This document shows, in pieces, positions 38,516-47,636 of a stretch of DNA of 64,000 nucleotides. The first letter of the stretch is position 1, and every line of letters starts with the position of its first letter. The notes beneath the pieces are model-generated. The model did no database searches. It had not been told where the DNA came from and saw only the letters and a program-made list of their open reading frames with translations. The position numbers and the translations under genes are program-made. The DNA comes from Mesonia sp. HuA40 (GTDB taxonomy: Bacteria; Bacteroidota; Bacteroidia; Flavobacteriales; Flavobacteriaceae): the NCBI RefSeq assembly GCF_008017835.1, contig NZ_VRLT01000024.1, positions 1 to 64,000 on the forward strand. The letters are read 5' to 3'.

Positions 38516-40753
38516 CTAATTGGATTTTGTTTTTACCAAAATAATATTTTCATTTTGATTGTTCAAGTTTTTGTCTAATTGAGCCTTACGCGGCTCTTCA
38601 TGCTGCACTTCGGCAATTAGAGGTGCCAAAACTAAACCTACAAGACATGTAAGTTTAATAAGAATGTTCATACTAGGGCCAGAAGTATCTTTAAAAGGAT
38701 CGCCTACCGTGTCTCCTGTCACGGACGCTTTATGTGCATCGCTGCCTTTATACATTTTTTTACCATCAATAAGCACTCCTGCCTCAAAAGATTTTTTAGC
38801 ATTATCCCAGGCTCCACCCGCATTATTTTGAAAAATAGCCCACATTACTCCTGAAACACAAACCCCTGCCATATAACCCCCAAGCGGCTCTGCTCCCAGC
38901 CATAAACCAATAAGTATAGGGGTTATGAGTGTTAAAACCCCTGGTAAAATCATTTCTTTTAGAGCCGCTTGCGTAGATATAGCGACGCATTTTGCGTGTT
39001 CGGGTTCGGCTGTACCTTCTAAAATTCCTGGTATTTCTCTAAACTGTCTTCTCACCTCTTTTACCATCTGCATGGCCGCTTTCCCTACCGACTCCATAGC
39101 TAGTGCCGAAAAAACTACAGGCACCATACCGCCTACAAACAAAGTGGCTAAAACATCTGCTTTAAAAATATTAATACCCTGAATACCTGTAAAGGTGACA
39201 TATGCCGCAAAAAGAGCCAGGGCAGTTAAGGCAGCCGAAGCAATTGCAAAACCTTTACCTACTGCAGCAGTTGTGTTTCCTACAGAGTCTAAAATATCTG
39301 TTCTTTCTCTCACTTGTGCTGGTAATTGGCTCATTTCAGCTACTCCTCCAGCGTTATCGGCAATGGGTCCGAATGCATCGATAGCCAACTGCATAGCCGT
39401 TGTTGCCATCATTGCCGAAGCGGCTAGAGCAACACCATAGAATCCCGCAAGCGCATAAGAGCCAAAAATAGCCACCGCAAAAAGCAAAACGGAAGCAAAA
39501 GTAGATTTCATCCCAACCGCCAAACCTGCAATGATATTAGTGGCTGCGCCTGTAGAACTATTTTTCACGATACTCATAACTGGCTTTTTACCCAGGCTGG
39601 TATAATATGCCGTAACCACCGAGATAAGTGCTCCTACTGCCAGCCCAATTACTGCTGCCCAAAAAACATGCGTTGCAGGTATGCGTTGCATTCCCTTACC
39701 AAAAAACAACATTTCAAGCGTTTCGGGAAGCATCCAATCTATCAAAAACCAAGTAGCAAGTAACGTAATACCTATAGCTATCCAATTGCCACGGTCTAAA
39801 GCGGCTTGAACTTGGGGTTCTTTGGCTTTGTTGCTGTTAATTCTTACAACGAAAGTTGCTAAAATCGTGGCAAGAATACCAACCCCTGCAATTAGTAGCG
39901 GCAGTAAAATAGGCCTCATATTACCAAAATCGTCTGTAAAGCTTGTAGAGATAGACATATCTCGAATCAAATAGTTACCCAATACCATAGCCGCTAAAAC
40001 GGTAGCTACATAGCTACCAAATAAGTCGGCACCCATACCTGCCACATCTCCTACGTTATCGCCAACATTATCGGCAATTGTAGCCGGATTTCTTGGGTCA
40101 TCTTCGGGAATTCCAGCTTCAACTTTCCCAACTAAATCGGCACCTACATCGGCTGCTTTAGTATAAATACCACCGCCAACTCGTGCGAATAATGCTATAG
40201 ACTCGGCACCTAAAGAAAAACCTGCTAAGGTTTCCAAAATAAGGGTCATATCATAGTAGAAACTAATTGTATCTCCTAAAAATTGATTGATAAAAAAAAG
40301 AAATAACAAACTTAGTCCCAAGACGGCTAAGCCTGCTACCCCTAACCCCATAACTGTACCTCCATTAAACGAAATTTGTAAAGCTTTAGGCAAACTTGTT
40401 TTGGCTGCTTCGGCGGTTCTAGAATTGGCTTCTGTCGCTATACGCATTCCAATATTTCCTGCTAGTGCCGAAAAAAAAGCTCCTAAAATAAAAGCGGGAA
40501 CAATCATCCAATGAGTTGAACTTACTTGAGTGGAAACAAAAAATAAGGCCGCTGCGGCAATTATCACAAAAACAAACAATAGGCGGTACTCTGCGTGAAG
40601 AAAAGCCAAAGCTCCTGCTTTAATATTTTTAGAAATGCGCTGCATGCTTGCATCGCCTTGTGCTTGTTTCTTTACCCATATTGCTTTTATTAGCATAAAA
40701 ACAATACCTAAAACGGCGCATAAAATAGGTAGATAAAAGACCAAAGATTTCAT
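38516..40753 (-). CDS. hppA: Membrane-bound ion-translocating pyrophosphatase, K+-dependent type
   Basis: 745 residues with about 16 membrane helices. Couples PPi hydrolysis to H+ or Na+ export. The PPi/Mg site is seen in DVGADLVGKVEAGIPEDD and ATIADNVGDNVGDVAGMGAD (about 198-245), with the C-terminal partner GDTVGDPFKDTSGPS. At about 491 the motif GNTTAAVGKG has Ala where K+-independent enzymes have Lys, so potassium dependence is expected. Proton versus sodium specificity cannot be read safely by eye. The soluble pyrophosphatase is the next gene upstream on the same strand. Confidence 0.96.
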   Translation of the reverse strand: MKSLVFYLPILCAVLGIVFMLIKAIWVKKQAQGDASMQRISKNIKAGALAFLHAEYRLLFVFVIIAAAALFFVSTQVSSTHWMIVPAFILGAFFSALAGNIGMRIATEANSRTAEAAKTSLPKALQISFNGGTVMGLGVAGLAVLGLSLLFLFFINQFLGDTISFYYDMTLILETLAGFSLGAESIALFARVGGGIYTKAADVGADLVGKVEAGIPEDDPRNPATIADNVGDNVGDVAGMGADLFGSYVATVLAAMVLGNYLIRDMSISTSFTDDFGNMRPILLPLLIAGVGILATILATFVVRINSNKAKEPQVQAALDRGNWIAIGITLLATWFLIDWMLPETLEMLFFGKGMQRIPATHVFWAAVIGLAVGALISVVTAYYTSLGKKPVMSIVKNSSTGAATNIIAGLAVGMKSTFASVLLFAVAIFGSYALAGFYGVALAASAMMATTAMQLAIDAFGPIADNAGGVAEMSQLPAQVRERTDILDSVGNTTAAVGKGFAIASAALTALALFAAYVTFTGIQGINIFKADVLATLFVGGMVPVVFSALAMESVGKAAMQMVKEVRRQFREIPGILEGTAEPEHAKCVAISTQAALKEMILPGVLTLITPILIGLWLGAEPLGGYMAGVCVSGVMWAIFQNNAGGAWDNAKKSFEAGVLIDGKKMYKGSDAHKASVTGDTVGDPFKDTSGPSMNILIKLTCLVGLVLAPLIAEVQHEEPRKAQLDKNLNNQNENIILVKTKSN

Positions 40754-40809
40754 AAATTATTGATTTTTAATTTACTAAATCTAAGTTTTTCTTTTTAATT
40801 AATAACAAA

Positions 40810-40841
40810 AAAAGCAGCACTTTTTACAAAATGCTGCTTTT
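40810..40841 (-). terminator. Rho-independent terminator of ppa
   Basis: 10-bp stem AAAAGCAGCA / TGCTGCTTTT with a 12-base loop and seven T on the minus strand, 21 bases after the ppa stop. Confidence 0.92.
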
Positions 40842-40862
40842 CTAATAATTTAAAGCATATCG

Positions 40863-41372
40863 TTATTTAATACTTACTTCGGCCGTTGGCACGTCACTTT
40901 CTTTAAATCTTTCTACACATTTACGTACAATTTCTTTTGCTTCTTGAGCATCTCCCCAACCACCTACATCAACTTTCTTCTCTTCTAAATCTTTATACAC
41001 ACGGAAAAAATGCTCAATCTCTTTTATTAAGTGAGGATTTAAACCAGAAAGATCATCTACTTTATTTGCTATAGGGTCACTAACTGGGACACATATAATT
41101 TTTTCATCTGGACCTTTTTCATCGGCCATATGAAAAACACCAATAGGAGCAACTTCCATTACGCAGCCTGGAAAAGTAGGCTCGGTAACCAATACTAAAA
41201 CATCTAATGGGTCCCCGTCTAATGCTAATGTTTCAGGAACAAAACCGTAATCTGCAGGATACATCATTGATGAAAATATCATTCTGTCATAACGAATTTT
41301 CTTTAACTCAAAATCGTATTCATATTTATTTCTGCTCCCTTTTGGGATTTCAATCAATACATCAAAGGTCAT
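40863..41372 (-). CDS. ppa: Soluble inorganic pyrophosphatase, family I
   Basis: 169-residue cytosolic enzyme hydrolysing PPi. Active-site residues seen: EIPKGSRNKYEYD at the N-terminus (Glu, Lys and Arg/Tyr), YPADYGFVPET, and the metal-binding DGDPLDVLV (about 52-60), then the DEKIICVP strand. Length matches the family. Separated from hppA by its own terminator, so the two pyrophosphatases are neighbours but not a single transcript. Confidence 0.96.
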   Translation of the reverse strand: MTFDVLIEIPKGSRNKYEYDFELKKIRYDRMIFSSMMYPADYGFVPETLALDGDPLDVLVLVTEPTFPGCVMEVAPIGVFHMADEKGPDEKIICVPVSDPIANKVDDLSGLNPHLIKEIEHFFRVYKDLEEKKVDVGGWGDAQEAKEIVRKCVERFKESDVPTAEVSIK

Positions 41373-41457
41373 TTTTCGTTTATTTTAAAAATTAGATTTA
41401 TTTCAAAAAATTCAAGATTGCAAATTTAAGAAATATAACTCGTTCTGTAGTACTTTT

Positions 41458-43950
41458 TTAGAAATAAAAACCGAAGGCTCCCGTAACTCCAAAAGAGCGT
41501 GCTCCTGGGTTCTGAAAATAGTTTCCACGGAAATGAAAATCGATTCGAAAGATCTTAAAAATATTACCGATACCCGCACTCCAAGACCAGTAAGGATCTT
41601 GATCTGGAGCCAGTAAAATAGGATTAGAAGTACTGGCGTTTAAATCTCGATTGGCTTGCGATAGTGTGCCATAAACTCCTCGAACACTAATAATTTCTCT
41701 CAGGTTCCAGTCGCGCACCACAGGAATTCGGCTAAATAATCTACCGTTAAAGTTATGCTCGATGTGCAAACTCGCATATTCATCGGTTACAAACTCATAG
41801 AAATCTAGTAGTGGAAAACTGCCGTAAATAGAAAATAAGGTTTGATTCCCAGGCACCACATTAAGTAAACTCAACGGTACCTCACCATAAGTTTTACCAG
41901 TTTCTAAAGTTGTAGTTAGCTTGCCAAAGCCTCCTAACTGCCAAGGATGTCTATAATAAAACTGCAATTTCTTATAATCAAAATCGCTGAAAAGTACATC
42001 TTTTATACCCAGAGAATAATTTAAAAACAAGTCAGGATAATCCCCATCATTTACTACTATTCGTTCTACACCATAACCTGTAGTTTTACGTTTAGGGGTG
42101 TATTTTAGCATGGTTGAAAATTGGGCTTGACGTGTTTTATTTTCAATTTGTGTTCTGGCTTTATCCGTAAAGTAAGCTAAACTAAATTGATTTGATGCCG
42201 ATTCGAGCGTACGAAAAGATCCGCCAAAGCGAACATTAAAATTTTTAAAAGGCTCAAAAGAGAGTGCGGCCGTAGTTAGATTGATGTTGGTTAAACTAGT
42301 ATTGGCTCCTATTGTAATTAACGACGAAGAAGCCAAGCTACGCCCCAAAACATCATTAGTATTGGTAAGGCTCGCCCCCAGTTGTTCTACGTCTCGCCGG
42401 TTACCACCCGAAATTATAAGCCGCATTTTTTTATCAAGCAACCACTTTCCCGAAATACCATACTTAAATTTGTTATCTTTTAATCCGTAAGCTGTGTAAC
42501 CTTCGATTCGCCAAGGGTCGTTCCTACCAAAATAGGTACGCCCGCCTACACGCAATCGCAAGCCTTCAACATCATTATAGCCAAAGGTTGAAAAAATGGG
42601 ACCAAAATCAAAATTATCAAATTCAACATACCCTGAGGCCAAAATAGAACCCACATTATACAATCGCTGAAAAGCTTTTACGGTTTTAAGCGTATCTAAC
42701 ATTACATATACTTGACGCTCATCTTTGTTTAATTCTTCCAAACGATTGTTTTCCCAGAAGGTAGATTCACGATTGTAAACGTGATCGTTATAGTATTGCG
42801 GCTGGTATTTATAAAATTGTGCTCCTTTCTCTTGGTCAAAAACATACTCGTCATACAATGTGGTCCGCTTGCCATAAATGCCTCGTGATTCTTGTTTTTT
42901 ATTCAAGGAGAAGTCAGACATAAAATGATCTCTAGTAATCAAGAATACAGAATCATTCAACACCTTAAAATCTTGCTCAATATAAATTTCTTTAACCCAA
43001 TTTATATTAGCGCTTTTGGTTACCTGTAACTTGATATTTTTAATCGCCCAAGTAGTATCGTTTACCCAAAAATCACCTTTAAAAGTAAGTTCATTTTTTC
43101 TTCTAGGATAATAGACAATTTTGTAACACCACTTATTATCTACAAAGGCACTATCGGCCAAGACGTAATTATAGTTATCAATACCCGTTGTGCTTAGCGG
43201 ACTAACAAAGCTTTTATCGAAAAATTTAAGGTAATTATCATAAACATCATACTCGGCATACAAATCTTTAACAAAGGCAATTAAGGTTTGGTTATCGCTA
43301 AAACCAGAATTTTTATTGCCAAGCAAAATTTCTTTTTCTTTGTTTAATTTATTATCCCCATAAACGCGATACACGGCCTCATTTAAAAAAATTGGCAAAT
43401 AGGTTTTACCAGTTACCGCATTGGTGTCTGTTTCTTTAAAGATAAACTCCATACCTTTAAAAATTGGACTTTTAATCAAGTTGCTATCAATAGTATTTAG
43501 ATCAAATTCTTGTTTTTCGTATTTTTTGTATTGGTATTGATCAAAAAGTTTAACGCCATTTTTACGTTTATTGGCCCATATTTTACGTAAGATATCAATT
43601 GCAGGATTGTTCTTTTTTGAGGTTTTTCCTTGATAAATGACCACTTCAGATAGTGCACTGGCCTCCTCCTTTAATACTATATCTAGCTTGTAATTTACTG
43701 CGTTTTTTAGGCTTATCGATTTAGTTTCGAATCCTACGAAAGAAAACTCTACGCTCGTATAGGTGTTTTCAGATTGCAAATAAAAAGTGCCATCATCATT
43801 GGTTATGGTACCCTCACTAGAATCTGTAAAAACAACATTTACAAAGGGTATAGGCTCTCCATGTTCATCGGTTACCTTACCCCCTACTTTTGTTTGTGCA
43901 TAAGTAAAAAAAGTACACAAACAGCATATAAAAACTGTGATTTTAGACAT
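41458..43950 (-). CDS. DUF5686 / carboxypeptidase-regulatory-like outer-membrane protein
   Basis: 830 residues. Signal peptide MSKITVFICCLCTFFTYAQ; a CarboxypepD_reg-like (CarbopepD) domain at about 21-95 (GGKVTDEHGEPIPFVNVVF, DDGTFYL); then the DUF5686 region with NNPAIDILRKIWANK and a long beta-strand-rich C-terminal half ending in an aromatic (GAFGFYF), typical of outer-membrane barrels. This family is common in Bacteroidota; its function is not established. The ATG directly abuts the T-run of the pdhB terminator. Confidence 0.9.
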   Translation of the reverse strand: MSKITVFICCLCTFFTYAQTKVGGKVTDEHGEPIPFVNVVFTDSSEGTITNDDGTFYLQSENTYTSVEFSFVGFETKSISLKNAVNYKLDIVLKEEASALSEVVIYQGKTSKKNNPAIDILRKIWANKRKNGVKLFDQYQYKKYEKQEFDLNTIDSNLIKSPIFKGMEFIFKETDTNAVTGKTYLPIFLNEAVYRVYGDNKLNKEKEILLGNKNSGFSDNQTLIAFVKDLYAEYDVYDNYLKFFDKSFVSPLSTTGIDNYNYVLADSAFVDNKWCYKIVYYPRRKNELTFKGDFWVNDTTWAIKNIKLQVTKSANINWVKEIYIEQDFKVLNDSVFLITRDHFMSDFSLNKKQESRGIYGKRTTLYDEYVFDQEKGAQFYKYQPQYYNDHVYNRESTFWENNRLEELNKDERQVYVMLDTLKTVKAFQRLYNVGSILASGYVEFDNFDFGPIFSTFGYNDVEGLRLRVGGRTYFGRNDPWRIEGYTAYGLKDNKFKYGISGKWLLDKKMRLIISGGNRRDVEQLGASLTNTNDVLGRSLASSSLITIGANTSLTNINLTTAALSFEPFKNFNVRFGGSFRTLESASNQFSLAYFTDKARTQIENKTRQAQFSTMLKYTPKRKTTGYGVERIVVNDGDYPDLFLNYSLGIKDVLFSDFDYKKLQFYYRHPWQLGGFGKLTTTLETGKTYGEVPLSLLNVVPGNQTLFSIYGSFPLLDFYEFVTDEYASLHIEHNFNGRLFSRIPVVRDWNLREIISVRGVYGTLSQANRDLNASTSNPILLAPDQDPYWSWSAGIGNIFKIFRIDFHFRGNYFQNPGARSFGVTGAFGFYF

Positions 43951-43981
43951 AAAAAAACTTCATCTTTTAAAGATGAAGTTT
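43951..43981 (-). terminator. Terminator hairpin after pdhB, touching the next start codon
   Basis: 12-bp stem AAACTTCATCTT / AAGATGAAGTTT with a 3-base loop, followed on the minus strand by seven T that run directly into the ATG of the DUF5686 gene at 43950. Confidence 0.85.
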
Positions 43982-44003
43982 CAAATATAAATCTATAATT
44001 TAT

Positions 44004-44987
44004 TTAAGCGTCTTTATATAAAACTTTTTTTACTGCTTTAACAACGTCTTCACTATTTGGCAACCATTCTTTTAACAAAACTGGTGAATAAGGCGCTGGA
44101 GTATCTGCGGTATTGATTTTTAAAATGGGCGCATCTAAATAATCAAAAGCATTTTCTTGAATATGGTAGGTAATTTCTGTTGAAACATTACCAAAAGGCC
44201 AAGCTTCTTCTAGAATAACTAATCTATTGGTTTTCTTTACGGATTTGATGATTGCTTCATAATCTAAAGGGCGTACCGTTCTCAAATCGATAATCTCACA
44301 AGAAATACCATCTTTTTCTAGTTGTTCTGCAGCTTTATAAGCCTCTTTAATAATCTTTCCAAAAGATACAATGGTTACATCGTCTCCCTCTCTTTTTATA
44401 TCAGCTTTACCAATAGGAATGGTATATTCTTCTTCTGGAACTTCTCCTTTATCGCCATACATTTGCTCGCTTTCCATAAAAATAACCGGATCGTCATCGC
44501 GAATAGCCGACTTTAAAAGTCCCTTAGCATCGTAAGGATTTGAAGGAACAATAACTTTTAACCCAGGGCAATTAGCATACCAACTCTCAAAGGCCTGAGA
44601 GTGTGTTGCTGCCAATTGACCGGCCGAAGCTGTAGGCCCTCTAAAAACTATAGGGCAATTAAACTGCCCACCAGACATTTGTCTAATTTTTGCGGCATTA
44701 TTAATAATTTGATCTATACCTACCAGCGAAAAATTAAATGTCATAAATTCTATAATAGGTCTTGTACCGGTCATGGTAGAGCCTACACCAATACCACTAA
44801 AACCAGCCTCTGAGATTGGGGTATCCCAAACGCGTTCTGGCCCAAATTCATCAAGCATTCCCTTAGAAGCTTTGTATGCACCGTTGTATTCTGCTACTTC
44901 TTCCCCCATTAAATAAATGCTTTCATCATGACGCATTTCCTCACTCATAGCTTCGGCAATCGCTTCTCTGAATTGTATTGTTCTCAT
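44004..44987 (-). CDS. pdhB: Pyruvate dehydrogenase E1 component, beta subunit
   Basis: 327 residues, the usual length of a separate E1 beta. Thiamine-diphosphate side motifs are present: GEEVAEYNGAYKASKGM, the conserved Glu in DTPISEAGFSGIGVG, the EFMTFNF strand, RGPTASAGQLAATHSQ and SNPYDAKGLL. It partners an alpha subunit not present in this window to decarboxylate pyruvate (a 2-oxoacid dehydrogenase beta subunit of branched type is the alternative). Divergent from etfB. Confidence 0.93.
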   Translation of the reverse strand: MRTIQFREAIAEAMSEEMRHDESIYLMGEEVAEYNGAYKASKGMLDEFGPERVWDTPISEAGFSGIGVGSTMTGTRPIIEFMTFNFSLVGIDQIINNAAKIRQMSGGQFNCPIVFRGPTASAGQLAATHSQAFESWYANCPGLKVIVPSNPYDAKGLLKSAIRDDDPVIFMESEQMYGDKGEVPEEEYTIPIGKADIKREGDDVTIVSFGKIIKEAYKAAEQLEKDGISCEIIDLRTVRPLDYEAIIKSVKKTNRLVILEEAWPFGNVSTEITYHIQENAFDYLDAPILKINTADTPAPYSPVLLKEWLPNSEDVVKAVKKVLYKDA

Positions 44988-45076
44988 AATCTAATTACAA
45001 TTTATTTCGTGTTCTGTCTTAAAAAGCAAAAGTAGGTATATCTACGTCATAAAACTACTGCATTTTATTAAATTTT

Positions 45077-45094
45077 TACTATGCGTGCATAGTA
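45077..45094. promoter_or_regulatory. Perfect 18-bp palindrome, candidate operator of etfBA
   Basis: TACTATGC GT GCATAGTA, eight paired bases around a 2-base centre. It lies 18 bases before the -7 box at 45113, i.e. across the expected -33 region, and 56 bases before the etfB ATG; it is 90 bases from the pdhB start on the other strand. The symmetry and placement fit a dimeric repressor site. Confidence 0.55.
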
Positions 45095-45112
45095 TTTTTT
45101 ACAGTTTTTTTG

Positions 45113-45120
45113 TATATTCG
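45113..45120 (+). promoter_or_regulatory. -7 box of etfBA
   Basis: TATATTCG, one mismatch to TAnnTTTG, 29 bases before the etfB ATG. Confidence 0.5.
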
Positions 45121-45149
45121 CAACGCATAAATTAAAAAAACTTGAAAGC

Positions 45150-45896
45150 ATGAAAATTTTAGTATGCATAAGTCACGTACCTGATACTACTTCAAAGATA
45201 AATTTTACTGACAATAATTCTGCATTTGACACCAACGGAGTTCAATTTGTAATCAACCCAAATGACGAATTCGGATTGACCCGTGCCATGTGGTTCAAAG
45301 AAAAGCAAGGAGCTAGTGTAGACGTTGTAAACGTAGGCGGACCCGAAACAGAACCTACACTACGTAAGGCTTTGGCCATTGGGGCAGACAACGCCATTCG
45401 CGTAAACACCCCAGCGTTAGACGGTTACCAAGTAGCTAAAGAGCTGGCTAAAGTAGCACAAGATGGCGGTTACGATTTAATCATTGCAGGAAGAGAATCT
45501 ATCGATTATAACGGAGGTATGGTTCCCGGAATGATGGCTCAAATCTTAAAAGCTAACTTTGTAAATACTTGTGTAAGCCTTGAGATAGATGGAAACCAAG
45601 CCACAGCCATTCGAGAAATTGACGGGGGGAAAGAAACCCTAAAAACTAGTTTACCGCTGGTGATAGGAGGACAAAAAGGTCTTGTAGAAGAAAGCGATTT
45701 AAAAATACCAAATATGCGTGGTATTATGATGGCCAGAAAAAAGCCCTTAAACGTAGTTGAAGCAAGTTCTACCGAAAGCTTTACCGAAACTAAAAGCTTT
45801 GAAAAGCCAGCGCCAAAAGGAGAGGTTAAAATCATTGAAGAAGATAATCTTGACCAATTAATAGACTTATTGCATAACGAAGCAAAAGTAATATAA
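45150..45896 (+). CDS. etfB: Electron transfer flavoprotein, beta subunit
   Basis: 248 residues. Typical opening MKILVCISHVPDT with FVINPNDEFGLTRA, the DLIIAGRESIDYNGGMVPG nucleotide-binding stretch and the recognition-loop region KIPNMRGIMMARKKPL. With the alpha subunit it carries electrons from acyl-CoA dehydrogenases to the quinone pool. Followed after 36 bases by etfA; preceded by a promoter box with a palindrome. Confidence 0.97.
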   Translation: MKILVCISHVPDTTSKINFTDNNSAFDTNGVQFVINPNDEFGLTRAMWFKEKQGASVDVVNVGGPETEPTLRKALAIGADNAIRVNTPALDGYQVAKELAKVAQDGGYDLIIAGRESIDYNGGMVPGMMAQILKANFVNTCVSLEIDGNQATAIREIDGGKETLKTSLPLVIGGQKGLVEESDLKIPNMRGIMMARKKPLNVVEASSTESFTETKSFEKPAPKGEVKIIEEDNLDQLIDLLHNEAKVI

Positions 45897-45932
45897 GGCC
45901 CTGCACGATTGTTGAATTAAAAAATTAAAAAC

Positions 45933-46901
45933 ATGTCAATTTTAGTATATACCGAAACCGAAAACGGAAAATTTAAAAAAGCATCATTTGAAGCAGCCTC
46001 TTACGCTAAAGGAGTTGCCGAAAAAATGGGAACAGATGTTACTGCAGTTGCCTTTAATGCCGAAGACATAAAAGCTTTAGGCGATTATGGCGTAGCTAAA
46101 GTTTTACACATACAGAACGATAAATTAAAAACCTTTAACGCCGAAGCTTACGCGGATGCTATTGCGCAAGCCGCACAAGAAGCAGGCGCCGAAGTTGTAG
46201 TATTAGGTCAAACTGCAAATGACAAGTATCTTGCACCACTTTTAGCTGTTCAGTTAGAAGCAGGTTATGCCCCGAATGTGGTAGAATTACCTGAAACTGA
46301 AAATGGATTTACTGTAAAGCGAAGCGTTTTTACCAACAAAGCTTTTAATCATACCGCCATAACTACCGATAAAAAAATTATCGGGGTTTCTAAAAACGCC
46401 TACGGCTTAAAAGAGAGTTCGGCCACAGCCGAGGAAAGCAGTTTTTCTCCTAACTTAAAGGAAGAAGATTTTAATATTGAAGTAGCTAATGTAGACAAAG
46501 CTACCGACAAGGTTACCATTGCAGATGCCGAAGTTGTTGTGTCAGGCGGACGTGGTTTAAAGGGTCCTGAGAACTGGAACTTAATTGAAGACTTAGCCGA
46601 TGTTTTAGGCGCAGCAACAGCTTGTTCTAAACCCGTAAGTGATATGGGATGGAGACCTCACAGTGAGCACGTAGGGCAAACCGGTAAACCTGTAGCCTCT
46701 AACCTTTATATCGCAATTGGTATTTCTGGTGCAATTCAACACTTGGCAGGAGTAAGCGCTTCTAAAACTAAAGTAGTTATCAACAATGATCCAGAAGCTC
46801 CATTTTTCAAGGCAGCAGACTATGGTATTGTAGGTGATGCTTTTGAAGTTGTACCTAAGCTAACCGAAAAATTAAAAGAATTTAAAGCGAATAACGCATA
46901 A
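45933..46901 (+). CDS. etfA: Electron transfer flavoprotein, alpha subunit
   Basis: 322 residues. The C-terminal FAD domain shows VVSGGRGLKGPENWNLIEDL, PVSDMGWRPHSEHVGQTGK and YIAIGISGAIQHLAG, the ETF-alpha signature, plus the DPEAPFFKAADYGIVGD loop. N-terminal domain with MSILVYTETENGKFKK. Works with EtfB in fatty-acid and amino-acid oxidation. The operon ends with a terminator at 46932. Confidence 0.97.
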   Translation: MSILVYTETENGKFKKASFEAASYAKGVAEKMGTDVTAVAFNAEDIKALGDYGVAKVLHIQNDKLKTFNAEAYADAIAQAAQEAGAEVVVLGQTANDKYLAPLLAVQLEAGYAPNVVELPETENGFTVKRSVFTNKAFNHTAITTDKKIIGVSKNAYGLKESSATAEESSFSPNLKEEDFNIEVANVDKATDKVTIADAEVVVSGGRGLKGPENWNLIEDLADVLGAATACSKPVSDMGWRPHSEHVGQTGKPVASNLYIAIGISGAIQHLAGVSASKTKVVINNDPEAPFFKAADYGIVGDAFEVVPKLTEKLKEFKANNA

Positions 46902-46931
46902 TTTTTTATAAATTGTGCCCCTATTTAAAGG

Positions 46932-46973
46932 GCGGTCTAAATAGGTTTTTGTCCTTGTTTAGACCGCTTTTTT
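46932..46973 (+). terminator. Terminator of etfBA
   Basis: Stem GCGGTCTAAA / TTTAGACCGC with an imperfect inner helix, followed by six T. Confidence 0.9.
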
Positions 46974-47001
46974 ATTGAAAAGCATTTAAATTGCAAATTC
47001 T

Positions 47002-47634
47002 ATGAGTTTAGTGCGATTAACCATAAAAGGAATATCTTACAGCCAAACCCAAAACGGCGCATATGCTTTGCTATTAAGCGAGCTAGATGGCGAGCGTCAA
47101 TTACCTATTGTGATTGGAGCATTTGAAGCCCAGTCAATCGCCATTGCTTTAGAAAAAGATATTAAACCGCCAAGACCACTAACCCACGATTTATTCAAAA
47201 CTTTTGCAGATAGATTTGATATTCAAGTTAAACAAGTCATAATTCATAAATTGGTAGACGGGGTGTTTTACTCTAGCCTTATTTGCGAACGCGATAAAAT
47301 AGAGGAGATCATCGATGCGCGTACCAGCGACGCCATTGCACTTGCACTACGTTTTAATGCGCCTATTTTTACTTATGAAAATATTTTAGACAAAGCAGGC
47401 ATTTATTTAAAACCCGAACAGCAAACCCCAGAAGAAAAATCGACTTCTGCAGATTTTATTTTTGACGAAGATCAAGAAGACGCAGAAGAAGAACAAAGTT
47501 CTGCTTCAAAACAAAAAGGAGATTTTGCGCATAAAAGCATTCAACAGCTCGAAAAAGAATTAGAAGAAGCGGTAAAAAAAGAAGACTACGAGAAGGCAGC
47601 TAGACTGCGCGATGAGATCTCTAAAAGACAATAA
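47002..47634 (+). CDS. Bifunctional nuclease (DUF151) domain protein with C-terminal UVR motif
   Basis: 210 residues. The BFN domain (about 1-130) has LPIVIGAFEAQSIAIALE, PRPLTHDLF and DARTSDAIALALRF. An acidic linker follows and then a UvrB/UvrC-type motif at the end (EKELEEAVKKEDYEKAARLR). This two-domain form is common in Bacteroidota; nuclease activity is documented for plant BFN relatives, not for this branch. Two bases separate it from the nucleoside transporter, so they are co-transcribed. Confidence 0.9.
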   Translation: MSLVRLTIKGISYSQTQNGAYALLLSELDGERQLPIVIGAFEAQSIAIALEKDIKPPRPLTHDLFKTFADRFDIQVKQVIIHKLVDGVFYSSLICERDKIEEIIDARTSDAIALALRFNAPIFTYENILDKAGIYLKPEQQTPEEKSTSADFIFDEDQEDAEEEQSSASKQKGDFAHKSIQQLEKELEEAVKKEDYEKAARLRDEISKRQ

Positions 47635-47636
47635 CT

